A stretch of 64,000 nucleotides of DNA from Marinoscillum pacificum. GTDB lineage: Bacteria; Bacteroidota; Bacteroidia; Cytophagales; Cyclobacteriaceae. The stretch covers positions 1,302,001-1,366,000 of the forward strand of contig NZ_JAMZMJ010000001.1 in NCBI RefSeq assembly GCF_024714495.1, read 5' to 3'. Below the pieces are notes generated by a model. That model searched no databases. It saw only the letters and a program-made list of their open reading frames with translations, and was not told the origin of the DNA. This document shows positions 1 through 9,054 of this stretch, one piece after another; the stretch's first letter is position 1; each line of letters opens with the position of its first letter. The position numbers were made by a program, and so were the translations under genes.

Positions 1-23
1 TGATTTTCTATTGAATAATGACG

Positions 24-120
24 AAATAATTCTTTATTCTAGAATTATTTGTCAGGGTAACCCTGACAAAGCAAAGCTTTCGTCAGCCCTCTGGGCAAAT
101 TATGCTCTTTGCATAATTTG
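24..120. other. cluster of consecutive perfect hairpins after ftsZ
   Basis: Almost every base takes part in a perfect inverted repeat: a 10-bp stem at 24-33/41-50, an odd-centred 11-bp palindrome at 48-58/60-70 (TTTGTCAGGGT half), a small GCCC/GGGC stem at 86-89/93-96, and a 10-bp stem at 96-105/111-120 (CAAATTATGC half, loop TCTTT). The cluster starts 15 bases beyond the ftsZ stop, so it lies in the 3' untranslated part of the dcw transcript and may act as terminator or 3'-end stabiliser. There is no long U run typical of an intrinsic terminator. A palindromic mobile repeat is the other possibility. Confidence 0.5.
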
Positions 121-135
121 GGTCAACTCAGTGAA

Positions 136-1776
136 TTAATCCACATTATCGTGTAGATACTTGTTGTTACCCAGTATCTGATTTTCGTCTGTTAAATTAA
201 ATTTTGAAATGTTTCGCTCTGAACTATGAGGCACTTTCGAAAAAGTCACCTGCTTGCGCTCATACGCTGGCACATCAAATCTCTCTTTATAATTTTTGGT
301 AGCAATCTCTTCGCGTTGAGTACCTTCCAGCATCTCTTCACGTTTTCTTCTTTGCTCCATCAATTCCATCTTTTTAGAGGCAGAATGACCTGCAGTAATG
401 TTTTCGATAGAGAATGGATCGAAATGAGACTTCTGAGGCTCTACAGGAGTGTTCATCTCCTCTTCTTCCTCTACATCATCAAACACCTCGTAATCACTTC
501 CTAAATCGAACTCAAACTCGTTCTCTTCTTCCTCATCCTCTTCTTCAACTGCCTTTCTGATCTCTCTTTTCAAAAAATCATAGCGCAATTCATCTTTCTC
601 CTCTTCTTCCTCATCAGACTTCTGGTTTCTGATAGATGATTTGTACTCCTTCTCATCTTCTTCATCCTCATCTCGTCTGTTGTTGTTTGTTACATCAAAC
701 AATTTGATTTGTCTAGAAGACTCCAAATCAAAAACTCTTTTGGTTTCAGTTGGAGAAGGCGTAGAAACAGATTCTGGCTTCTTAATTGGCTTAATCTCAT
801 CGCTGTTATCAAAACCAGTTGCGATGACAGTTACACGAATGTTTTCACCAAGATTTGGATCTACACCGTGACCGAAGATCACCTCAGCTTCATCACCAGC
901 AAATTCTTGCATGTAATCAGTGATATCTGCCAATTCATCCATTTGAAGCTCAGCATCCTCACCTGACATGATAGAAAGAAGGATTTTCTCAGCTCCTGTA
1001 ATGTTTTGATTGTTAAGCAAAGGAGAGTTCAATGCTTCTTCAGCAGCTCTTCTTGCCCTGTTTTCACCGTAAGTCTGTGCAGAGCCCATTACTGCAGCTC
1101 CAGCATTCTTCATTACGGTTTTAACATCTTCAAAATCGACGTTTACATAACCAGACACCGTAATGATCTCCGCAATGCCCTTAGCAGCAGTAGTCAAAAC
1201 GTTATCCGCTTGTGCGAATGCCTCTCTAATAGCCAGGTTACCGAAAATCTCGCGTAACTTATCATTCAAGATGACAAGTACCGTATCACAGTTTGCCTTC
1301 AGCTCAGCGATACCCTCGTTGGCAGCTTTCATCTTCTTACGACCTTCAAATACGAAGGGCGCAGTGACTATACCAACTGTCAGGATATCCATCTCTTTAG
1401 CTACCTCTGCGATAACTGGAGCGGCACCTGTACCAGTACCACCACCCATACCCGCAGTGATAAACACCATCTTGGTATCCTCAGAAAGCATTTCTCTGAT
1501 TTCTTCCTTAGACTCTAGTGCAGCGTGCTTTCCTTTTTCAGGATTCGCACCAGCTCCAAGCCCACTGGTAAGATTAACTCCCAGTTGCAATTTGTTAGGC
1601 ACTGGACTAGTTTCTAGTGCCTGAATGTCCGTATTACAAACTACGAACTCTACATCCTTGATCCCAAGGTTATACATGTGGTTGACAGCATTGCTGCCTC
1701 CTCCTCCAACACCTACTACCTTAATAATGGATTTGTGGTGTGAGGGTAAATCGAATTTGTACATATTTTCTGCCAT
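136..1776 (-). CDS. ftsZ: cell division GTPase FtsZ
   Basis: Tubulin-like GTPase that polymerises into the Z ring at midcell. The glycine-rich nucleotide loop VGVGGGGSNAVNHM and the tubulin signature GGGTGTG (about residues 111-117) are intact. I start at the Met of MAENMYKFDL, because the 23 upstream in-frame residues look unlike FtsZ; this gives 546 aa. That is long for FtsZ: a linker at about residues 368-440 is extremely rich in Glu/Asp with several E runs. It is followed by the conserved FtsA-binding peptide FDVPAYERK and a further tail ending in LHDNVD, as known from Bacteroidota FtsZ. Last gene of the dcw operon, directly after ftsA. Confidence 0.98.
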   Translation of the reverse strand: MAENMYKFDLPSHHKSIIKVVGVGGGGSNAVNHMYNLGIKDVEFVVCNTDIQALETSPVPNKLQLGVNLTSGLGAGANPEKGKHAALESKEEIREMLSEDTKMVFITAGMGGGTGTGAAPVIAEVAKEMDILTVGIVTAPFVFEGRKKMKAANEGIAELKANCDTVLVILNDKLREIFGNLAIREAFAQADNVLTTAAKGIAEIITVSGYVNVDFEDVKTVMKNAGAAVMGSAQTYGENRARRAAEEALNSPLLNNQNITGAEKILLSIMSGEDAELQMDELADITDYMQEFAGDEAEVIFGHGVDPNLGENIRVTVIATGFDNSDEIKPIKKPESVSTPSPTETKRVFDLESSRQIKLFDVTNNNRRDEDEEDEKEYKSSIRNQKSDEEEEEKDELRYDFLKREIRKAVEEEDEEEENEFEFDLGSDYEVFDDVEEEEEMNTPVEPQKSHFDPFSIENITAGHSASKKMELMEQRRKREEMLEGTQREEIATKNYKERFDVPAYERKQVTFSKVPHSSERNISKFNLTDENQILGNNKYLHDNVD

Positions 1777-1863
1777 GACGTTTGGTTTTTTATGTAAATC
1801 CTCAGTTAAACAATTATTTAATTTTCGCTGGTGGCAAGCCTCCAACTATATCTTTATTACTTA

Positions 1864-3162
1864 TTAGTAGTCTTTTTCATCATCCAGGTCGTCGATAAGA
1901 AGACCCTTCGTTTTCTCTAATATGTTTTGGAAGAACTTCGCTCCTTGCTTAGAACCACCTTTTCTGTTGTTGTTTTTCAATGAAGCACGCTCATTGTATC
2001 TGTCTTCGCGGATATCGATTGCTCTGAATCCTGACAATACCAAACCAACAGAAGTCGCGTACATTGGGCTCTTCACAGAGTCAACCTTACTCTTACCAAG
2101 GTGCTCGTTTGGATATCCAATTCTGGTATCTAAACCAGTCATGTATTCAAACAACTGCTGCAAGTTGGTCAACTGTGATCCACCTCCAGTTACCACAATA
2201 CCAGCTGCAAGCTTCTTGTGATATCCTGAAGTAATGATCTCCGTGTGAACCATCTCGATGATCTCTTCCATTCTTGCCTCTATTACGTGCGCAAGGTTCT
2301 TCACAGAAATCTCTTTTGGAGGTCTATTTCTCAAACCTGGAATTGACACGATCTCATTTGGATTAGCCTCTTCTGAGATAGCTCTTCCAAATTTCGTTTT
2401 CAGCAATTCGGCCTGATGCTCCATCACCATACATCCTTGTTTGATATCAGATGTAATGATGTTACCACCAAATGGAATCACTGCAGTGTGACGAATGATA
2501 TTATCATAGAATACCGCGATATCAGTAGTACCACCACCAATATCTACCAGACATACTCCCGCTTCTTTCTCCTCATCGCTCAACACAGCTAAGCTGGAAG
2601 CAAGTGGCTCGAGGATCAGATTCTCAATCTCCAACCCTGCTCTTCGTACACATTTGTTAATGTTATTGATCGCATTGGTTTGAGCTGTGATGATATGGAA
2701 ATCGGCTTCCATTTTCACACCAGACATACCTACTGGATCCTTGATACCATCTTCATAGTCGATGATATAATCTTGTGGCATCACGTGAATGATCTCACTC
2801 CCAGGAGGAATCACTATGCGATACATATCGTTATTCAGTCGATTCACATCCTCTACAGTGATTTCATCATTGCTCTCACGAGTGATAGATCCATGATGAA
2901 TGGCACTGCGAATGTGCTGACCTGCAATACCCACGTTAACGACACGAATATCAATCCCTGATTGCTCAGACGCTTCGTTAACCGCTTTTTCGATTGCGTT
3001 TACCGTTTTATCAATATTGGTTACGATACCTCGGATTACTCCATCAGAAACGGCTTTACCCATCCCCAACACCTCGAGCTTTCCGAACTCGTTTTTGCGC
3101 CCAACAATGACGCAAATCTTGGTGGTCCCTATATCGAGACCGACGATGATTTTGTCTTCCAT
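1864..3162 (-). CDS. ftsA: cell division protein FtsA
   Basis: Actin-like ATPase that tethers FtsZ to the inner membrane and recruits the division machinery. The N-terminus VGLDIGTTKICVIVG is the phosphate-1 motif of the actin/Hsp70 fold, CLVDIGGGTTDIAVF the phosphate-2 motif, and VVTGGGSQL the adenosine motif. The 1C subdomain of FtsA lies between the first two. The 432-aa length is usual for Bacteroidota. The C-terminal stretch has a basic segment and FFQNILEKTKGLL, a plausible membrane-binding amphipathic helix, before an acidic end. It follows ftsQ after 110 bases and precedes ftsZ on the same strand. Confidence 0.97.
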   Translation of the reverse strand: MEDKIIVGLDIGTTKICVIVGRKNEFGKLEVLGMGKAVSDGVIRGIVTNIDKTVNAIEKAVNEASEQSGIDIRVVNVGIAGQHIRSAIHHGSITRESNDEITVEDVNRLNNDMYRIVIPPGSEIIHVMPQDYIIDYEDGIKDPVGMSGVKMEADFHIITAQTNAINNINKCVRRAGLEIENLILEPLASSLAVLSDEEKEAGVCLVDIGGGTTDIAVFYDNIIRHTAVIPFGGNIITSDIKQGCMVMEHQAELLKTKFGRAISEEANPNEIVSIPGLRNRPPKEISVKNLAHVIEARMEEIIEMVHTEIITSGYHKKLAAGIVVTGGGSQLTNLQQLFEYMTGLDTRIGYPNEHLGKSKVDSVKSPMYATSVGLVLSGFRAIDIREDRYNERASLKNNNRKGGSKQGAKFFQNILEKTKGLLIDDLDDEKDY

Positions 3163-3272
3163 TTTACTAAGCAGTTTTTCTCAGTTCATAGTTAATATTC
3201 AATAGTCTATAACGATTCCGACACATGACTTTGGAGCTGTTGACTACTGACGTAATGGTATGAACTAAGTAT

Positions 3273-4028
3273 TTATTCACAGACGATTTGATTTTCAAAT
3301 TTCACATTCACCAACTCATAGGTATTCCATCCTTTGTTTGGCAAGATCTCCTTATAGAAGACCATTAATTTTTTAAACTTGGAATCCAGATCATCTGGCA
3401 TTCCAAAAATGATTTCTTGCTTGGTTACTTGAGGCAATAGCTTCAATTGACCATCTTTTTCAATAACTACCTGAGCGATTTGCGCACTCCAGAATTTATC
3501 CTTTTCGATATAGTTGAGCAATGCAAGAATGTCATTACCATAATCCGTCTCCGTAAGGCTTCTCTCCCAGCTAAATCCTCGCTCTGTCTCAATAATTGGA
3601 ACACGAGCAGTATGCTTCGCATTTACTGGCAACAGACGACCATCTTCATCAATGTATTGATCAGGACCATTCGGATTGAAGATTCTAGCAATTGGTCTTG
3701 CCTGCTCTACCTTAACTATCAAATTCCCTTTAATGTCACGATAGATCTGAGCTTCCTTCACAAATGGATTGGACTCTACTCGCTGCTCCAACATTTTCAA
3801 ATCCAGATGCTCTATAGATTGACCCAATACATAGTCAGTACTTCCTGCATTCATCAAGGAAATAATCTCCATCTGATCAGTGAAATAGTCTCCATTCTGA
3901 TCCTGGATTTTCACCAATACATCATTCACAGGTTTGCCAGAGTTTTTCACTCCAGTGAAACCAATGATGACTACCATCACAGCAGCAGCAATTGAGAAAA
4001 ACAATATGGTTTTTATATCACGCTTCAC
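3273..4028 (-). CDS. ftsQ: cell division protein FtsQ/DivIB
   Basis: Bitopic division protein that links FtsA/FtsZ to the septal synthesis enzymes. It has a short basic N-terminus (MKRDIK), one membrane segment at about residues 7-25, a POTRA-like region (VLVKIQDQNGDYFTDQMEI...) and a beta-rich FtsQ domain with the segment PNGPDQYIDEDGRLLPV. Sequence conservation in FtsQ is low, so the call rests on topology, the 251-aa length and position between murC and ftsA. Its start overlaps the murC stop by 11 bases, which suggests translational coupling. Confidence 0.92.
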   Translation of the reverse strand: MKRDIKTILFFSIAAAVMVVIIGFTGVKNSGKPVNDVLVKIQDQNGDYFTDQMEIISLMNAGSTDYVLGQSIEHLDLKMLEQRVESNPFVKEAQIYRDIKGNLIVKVEQARPIARIFNPNGPDQYIDEDGRLLPVNAKHTARVPIIETERGFSWERSLTETDYGNDILALLNYIEKDKFWSAQIAQVVIEKDGQLKLLPQVTKQEIIFGMPDDLDSKFKKLMVFYKEILPNKGWNTYELVNVKFENQIVCE

Positions 4029-5403
4029 GCTTCAACTTGTATTCGTAGTATTCTTTAATTCTAGGTACTTCTTTATCTATATCTCCGGCACCAATAGTTA
4101 CCAGCAATTCCACATCCAGCGACTTCAGTGTATCCATCAACTCATCCTTCTTAATCAGGTGTTTGTTCTGAATGAACACTTTATTAAAGATGTTTTCAGA
4201 AGTCACACCTGGAATTGGCTCTTCTCTCGCGGGATAGATATCCAACAGGATCAGCTCATCCGCAAGCATCAAGCTATCTGCAAATCCAGCTTGAAAATCT
4301 CTTGTTCTAGAGAATAAATGCGGTTGGAATACAGCCGTCAATTTCTTCTTAGGGAACAATGCTTTAACCGATCTCAAGAATGCTCTGATCTCCTCAGGAT
4401 GATGTGCATAATCATCAATGAAGATGAATTTCTCACTCTTAATGATGTATTCGAATCTTCTTTTTACTCCACGGTAAGACTTCATTGCCTCTTTGATCGA
4501 CTCAGAGTCCATTCCCATATCTATAGCCACTGTAATTGCAGCTAGTGCGTTCTCCACGTTATGGAATCCAGGCACCAAAAGATTGATATCTTTTATTGTT
4601 CTGGAGCCATGATAGTTGAAAATGAAAATTCCATTTACAGCTCTCAAGGCATGCGCACGAATATCACCACCCTCCATACCGTAGGTATAGTATAAGTGCT
4701 CTAAATGTGTATTTACCTTTTCTGCAGCTTTGTAATGAACAAGCGTTTTTCCTTCTTCACCTGATTGCTGCAAGAACTGACCAAATGCCTTTCGCATCTC
4801 CATTTCATCACCATAGATATCCAGGTGATCCGGATCTACGGAAGTTACCACCGTGTAATTCGGCATCAACCAATGGAACGAACGATCAAACTCATCGGCT
4901 TCTACTACAACTGGTGCATCTTTATCTCCAATCAACAGGTTGGTCTCATAATTACTCATGATACCTCCGATGAAAGCAGAACATTTCTTCTCATGATACT
5001 GAAGCATGTGAGCTACCATAGAAGACGTAGTGGTTTTACCATGTGTTCCTCCTATCGCGATGGTGAAATGATCCATCGAGATGATACCTAATACTTCAGC
5101 TCGCTTACGAACATCAAACTTTTTGTTTCTGAAAAACTTGAGCTCTCCGTGCTTCTCTGGAATAGCAGGTGTGTAGATCACCAAAGTATCTTCTCTATTC
5201 AAGAAATGCTTTGGAATATCTTTTCTACTATCCTCATAGTGAATCCACATACCTTCCAGGGAAAGTCTGGTGGTCAAATTGGTCTCTACACGATCATATC
5301 CACCCACTTTTGCGCCCCGCTTGTTGAACCAACGAGCGATAGCACTCATGCCAATCCCACCGATCCCAACAAAATAGACGTTCTTTATATCTTCCAGTCT
5401 CAT
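4018..5403 (-). CDS. murC: UDP-N-acetylmuramate--L-alanine ligase MurC
   Basis: Cytoplasmic ATP-dependent ligase that adds L-Ala to UDP-MurNAc, the first amino-acid step of murein precursor synthesis. The N-terminal Rossmann motif VGIGGIGMSAIARWF distinguishes MurC from the other Mur ligases, and the ATP loop IGGTHGKTTTSSM follows at about residue 115. The central EADEFDRSF and C-terminal DDYAHHPEEIRAFL motifs are typical of MurC. 461 aa, full length. It overlaps murG by 4 bases upstream and ftsQ by 11 bases downstream. Confidence 0.98.
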   Translation of the reverse strand: MRLEDIKNVYFVGIGGIGMSAIARWFNKRGAKVGGYDRVETNLTTRLSLEGMWIHYEDSRKDIPKHFLNREDTLVIYTPAIPEKHGELKFFRNKKFDVRKRAEVLGIISMDHFTIAIGGTHGKTTTSSMVAHMLQYHEKKCSAFIGGIMSNYETNLLIGDKDAPVVVEADEFDRSFHWLMPNYTVVTSVDPDHLDIYGDEMEMRKAFGQFLQQSGEEGKTLVHYKAAEKVNTHLEHLYYTYGMEGGDIRAHALRAVNGIFIFNYHGSRTIKDINLLVPGFHNVENALAAITVAIDMGMDSESIKEAMKSYRGVKRRFEYIIKSEKFIFIDDYAHHPEEIRAFLRSVKALFPKKKLTAVFQPHLFSRTRDFQAGFADSLMLADELILLDIYPAREEPIPGVTSENIFNKVFIQNKHLIKKDELMDTLKSLDVELLVTIGAGDIDKEVPRIKEYYEYKLKREA

Positions 5404-6479
5404 GCGATCAGTTTGATAATTTCGTTTGCAATATCTTTAGAAGCATCAGGGTGAGACATGCTCTTGATGTTCTTACTTAAAGTCTCTTTTCTTGACTCAT
5501 CTTCGATGAGCTCCATAACAGTTGGTAACAACTGTTCCATTCCATCGCTATCCTTAACTAAAACCGCTGCATTACGCTCTACCAAAGCCATCGCATTGAT
5601 AGTTTGGTGATCTTCAGCAACATTCGGACTAGGCACCAGTATCGATGCTTTACCAGTTAGCATAAGTTCAGCAATAGACAAAGCTCCTGCACGAGAAATC
5701 ACTACATCAGCTAATGAATAAGCGAAGTTCATTTCACGCACAAAGTCCTTGATCACAATGTTCTTAGATTCACGAGGAATCCGTCTTTTCATTTCCTCAA
5801 AATAAAACCCTCCAGTTTGCCAGATCACCTGATATGGAGAATTAGCTAGCTCTTCATAGCCAGCCAAAATCATTTCATTCATTGATCTCGCACCAAGGCT
5901 ACCACCTACTATTAGGATGGTTTTCTTCGCAGGGTCAAAACCAAAAAACCGATGAGCTTCATTTTTCAAACTATCTCTCAACAGAATGGTCTTTCTAACC
6001 GGATTACCCGTTACCACCAGTTTTTCTGCAGGGAAATACTTTTCCATACCTTCATGAGCAACACAAATCTTGTTCACACGCTTAGCCAGTAACTTATTGG
6101 TTAAACCAGCATATGAGTTTTGTTCCTGCACCAACGAAGGAATCTTTTTAGAAGTAGCCGCATACAACAATGGACCACTTGCATATCCTCCCACACCAAT
6201 TACTGCATCAGGTTTGAAATTAGCAACGAGCTTGTAAGCACTCGCCAAACTATCCATCAGCTTGAATGGGAAGAGTAAGTTTTTAGCTGAAAGACTTCTT
6301 TGAATTCCAGCGATATTCAATCCAACGATTTCGAAACCGGCTTCAGGAACTTTGGTCATCTCCATTTTGCCTTTTGCACCGACAAAAAGAATTTCCACGT
6401 CCTGTAGCATTTCTTGCAAAGACTGAGCAATAGAGATCGCTGGATAGATATGCCCTCCAGTACCGCCACCGCTAATCAT
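5400..6479 (-). CDS. murG: lipid II synthase MurG
   Basis: GT-B glycosyltransferase that adds GlcNAc from UDP-GlcNAc to lipid I at the inner face of the membrane, making lipid II. The signature GGGTGGHIYPA is at the very N-terminus, VGGYASGP lies mid N-domain, the donor-domain loop is VGGSLGARSMNE, and SRAGALSIAE binds the UDP part. 359 aa from the only in-frame ATG, but this start leaves just three residues before the glycine loop. The frame is open for 13 further codons upstream (back to a stop at 6519-6521), encoding KQKTYRI just ahead of the ATG, which would complete the first beta-strand. The true start may therefore be a rare codon such as ATC at 6504-6506. Confidence 0.97.
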   Translation of the reverse strand: MISGGGTGGHIYPAISIAQSLQEMLQDVEILFVGAKGKMEMTKVPEAGFEIVGLNIAGIQRSLSAKNLLFPFKLMDSLASAYKLVANFKPDAVIGVGGYASGPLLYAATSKKIPSLVQEQNSYAGLTNKLLAKRVNKICVAHEGMEKYFPAEKLVVTGNPVRKTILLRDSLKNEAHRFFGFDPAKKTILIVGGSLGARSMNEMILAGYEELANSPYQVIWQTGGFYFEEMKRRIPRESKNIVIKDFVREMNFAYSLADVVISRAGALSIAELMLTGKASILVPSPNVAEDHQTINAMALVERNAAVLVKDSDGMEQLLPTVMELIEDESRKETLSKNIKSMSHPDASKDIANEIIKLIA

Positions 6480-6505
6480 TATCCGATATGTCTTTTGCTT
6501 TTCGA

Positions 6506-7678
6506 TTACGCTGCTTCTTTAATTCGTTCTTTATTAAATGAATTGGTGGTTGTAGCACCAATATTATCGTCAATTTCTCCTCGGCTTACACTTAGAATAA
6601 TTCCTAAGGCTAGTCCAGTGAATAACTGCGAGGTTCCCCCCATACTAATCAATGGTAACGGCAATCCTGTGATCGGTCCAAGACCTACAGCAACCCCCAT
6701 ATTTACCATAGCCTGCATCACCAGGGCAAATGACAATCCTGCTGATAACAAACCACCATAAGCCCGATCACTTTCCGATGCAGCTTTCATTCCACGATAC
6801 AGCAAAGCGAGGTAAAGTATCAAAACCATGATACCTCCTATCATGCCATATTCTTCCAAAATGATTGCAAACACAAAGTCAGCATAAGCTGATGGTAAAT
6901 AATTTCTTTGATCGCTCTGACCAGGACCTTTCCCAATCAATCCACCAGTTGCAATAGCAATGTTTGCTTGCTTAGCCTGGAATGGAATTTCTTCATTATT
7001 GAAGAAGCTCTCTACCCTGCTTAGTGCTGTTCCAGCTCTCTGACCCAATGCCATCGCAGCTCCACCAGCTATTACTCCGATGATCATTAGCATAGCGAGG
7101 TATTTCACAGGCACACGACCAATGAACAACATCAACATACAAGTAGAGAATAACAACACTGCTGATGAAATATTGGTCATTGCAATAAGGCCGCAAATCA
7201 AACCAATCCAAATCAATACTGGAACGATTGCCTTTTGAAAATCATCAATACTTTTTTGTCTCTTCGATAGCATACTTGTCACTGTCACTAAGAGCGCCAG
7301 ATTGGCTAAATCTGAAGGTTGAAATGCCAAGTTGATGATTGGAATTGGTAACCATCTAGATGCTCCATTGGTCTCATTTCCATAAAACAATGTCAACAGC
7401 AACAATGGCACTGACAGCCACAAAGCAAATCGAGAAATCTTCGAATAATATCTGTAATCAATCTTATGCGCTATCCACATAGCTCCCAAACTAAGGAGAA
7501 CCAAGGTAGAGTGCTTGAATAAGTAATATTCTGTATTCCCACCCATCATTTTGTAGGCCAAACTCCCTGTAGAGCTATACACCACCAAAACGCTGAGTAC
7601 CGAAAGCAAAAACACGATGAACCAGATCACTGGATCACCTTTCAAATTTCTGTAAGCCCATTCCTTTACAGTATTCAT
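6506..7678 (-). CDS. ftsW: SEDS glycosyltransferase FtsW
   Basis: Polytopic SEDS-family enzyme that polymerises lipid II at the septum together with the PBP encoded in this operon. About ten hydrophobic segments can be counted in 390 aa. SEDS hallmarks are visible: the catalytic-loop region with IATGGLIGKGPGQS followed by LPSAYADFVFAIILEEYG, and the C-terminal GLPLPLISMGGTSQL. The position between murD and murG supports FtsW rather than RodA. The start overlaps the murD stop by 4 bases. The segment after the last membrane helix is short and basic. Confidence 0.97.
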   Translation of the reverse strand: MNTVKEWAYRNLKGDPVIWFIVFLLSVLSVLVVYSSTGSLAYKMMGGNTEYYLFKHSTLVLLSLGAMWIAHKIDYRYYSKISRFALWLSVPLLLLTLFYGNETNGASRWLPIPIINLAFQPSDLANLALLVTVTSMLSKRQKSIDDFQKAIVPVLIWIGLICGLIAMTNISSAVLLFSTCMLMLFIGRVPVKYLAMLMIIGVIAGGAAMALGQRAGTALSRVESFFNNEEIPFQAKQANIAIATGGLIGKGPGQSDQRNYLPSAYADFVFAIILEEYGMIGGIMVLILYLALLYRGMKAASESDRAYGGLLSAGLSFALVMQAMVNMGVAVGLGPITGLPLPLISMGGTSQLFTGLALGIILSVSRGEIDDNIGATTTNSFNKERIKEAA

Positions 7679-9054
7679 ACGCTTTCTTTTTTAGTTCCTA
7701 TTAATTCCTGCACAGCTCTTCTGAACTGATCCCCTCTATCCTCATAATTGCGAAACAGATCGAAACTGGCACAAGCTGGAGATAGCAATACTACCTGTCC
7801 ATCTTTCGCCATATCAGCAGCCATTTTCACTGCCTCAACCGTCGATGTTGTTTCTTTTATTTCTTTCAAACTTCCTGAGAAGAATGTCTTGATCTTTTCA
7901 TTGTCAACTCCTAAACAAACAAGACCTTTCACTTTAGACTTTACCAAAGCCTCGATCTGCTCGTATTCGTTTCCTTTATCAATTCCTCCTGCTATCCAAA
8001 TGATATCAGCCTTCACACCATCCAATGCATAATACACTGCATCTACATTGGTTGCTTTGGAATCATTGATAAACTGCACGCCATCCAGCTCACCACATGG
8101 CTCTAAACGATGCGGTGCATTGACGAAAGTCTTCAACCCGTGCATTACATCCTGAATAGAAACCTCCAGGTTCAACGCTGCCAGCGTAGCTGACATGGAG
8201 TTGATCATATTATGTTTGCCAATTAGAGAAATCTCTGCTACTGGTATTTGATGCTTCTTACTCTTTTGTTTGTACTTATAGTCGAAGATCAAATGATCGT
8301 TCTCCATATAAGCTTGCCATCTTGGATCTTTGGTAGTTGACACAGCAAATAAGCTTGCATCAATCTTGCGCTTTGCTACTTCCTGTGTGATAGGTTCGCT
8401 ATCTGCACAGTATACAAATGCTTCTTCATGACTAAGATTTTCTGTGATCTTGAACTTAGAAGCCACATACTTTTGAAAATCATAATCATATCGATCCAAA
8501 TGGTCTGGTGTGATATTCAGAAGTACTGCCACATCTGGCTTGAACTTCACAATACCATCCAGCTGGAAACTGCTCACTTCTACAACATAATAGTCGTATC
8601 CGCCTTCAGCAACCAGTTTGGCCAAACTAATTCCTACATTACCACCCAAAGCGACTTTGTAACCAGCTTTTTTAAGCAAGTGGTGAGTTAATAAAGTAGT
8701 AGTAGTCTTGCCGTTAGTACCTGTAATTGCAATCACCTTTGCTCCTTCCGGAATGTACCGGTAAGCAAATTCGATTTCAGAAATCACAGGAATATCTTTT
8801 GCTATAGCTTGTTGAATTAAAGACACTTTATCAGGAATACCAGGACTCTTGATGATCTCATCACTCTCTAAAATTCGATCCACCGAATGACCACCATCCT
8901 CGTATTCCACACCATATGAATCGAGCGTAGCTTTCCTGTCATCAGCAATGCGACCCGCATCTGACAAGAAAACGGAGTATCCTTGCTTCTTGCCTAAAAT
9001 GGCCGCACCGATACCGCTTTCGCCTGCTCCTAATATGGTGATGATCTTACTCAA
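7675..9054 (-). CDS. murD: UDP-N-acetylmuramoylalanine--D-glutamate ligase MurD
   Basis: Cytoplasmic Mur ligase that adds D-Glu to UDP-MurNAc-L-Ala. It has the N-terminal dinucleotide-like motif ILGAGESGIGAAILG, the ATP loop AITGTNGKTTTTLL at about residue 109, NITPDHLDRY, the domain-3 motif FINDSKATNVDAVYYAL, and LSPACASFDLFRNYEDRGDQF near the C-terminus; all are MurD-specific. 459 aa, normal length. It overlaps ftsW by 4 bases and the upstream 125-aa gene by 4 bases, so all three are probably translationally coupled. Confidence 0.98.
   Translation of the reverse strand: MSKIITILGAGESGIGAAILGKKQGYSVFLSDAGRIADDRKATLDSYGVEYEDGGHSVDRILESDEIIKSPGIPDKVSLIQQAIAKDIPVISEIEFAYRYIPEGAKVIAITGTNGKTTTTLLTHHLLKKAGYKVALGGNVGISLAKLVAEGGYDYYVVEVSSFQLDGIVKFKPDVAVLLNITPDHLDRYDYDFQKYVASKFKITENLSHEEAFVYCADSEPITQEVAKRKIDASLFAVSTTKDPRWQAYMENDHLIFDYKYKQKSKKHQIPVAEISLIGKHNMINSMSATLAALNLEVSIQDVMHGLKTFVNAPHRLEPCGELDGVQFINDSKATNVDAVYYALDGVKADIIWIAGGIDKGNEYEQIEALVKSKVKGLVCLGVDNEKIKTFFSGSLKEIKETTSTVEAVKMAADMAKDGQVVLLSPACASFDLFRNYEDRGDQFRRAVQELIGTKKESV

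Noticed and set aside
1163-1624. 153-codon plus-strand frame inside ftsZ
   Set aside because: Antisense shadow of a strongly conserved gene; product is low-complexity Ser/Ala/Pro and resembles nothing.
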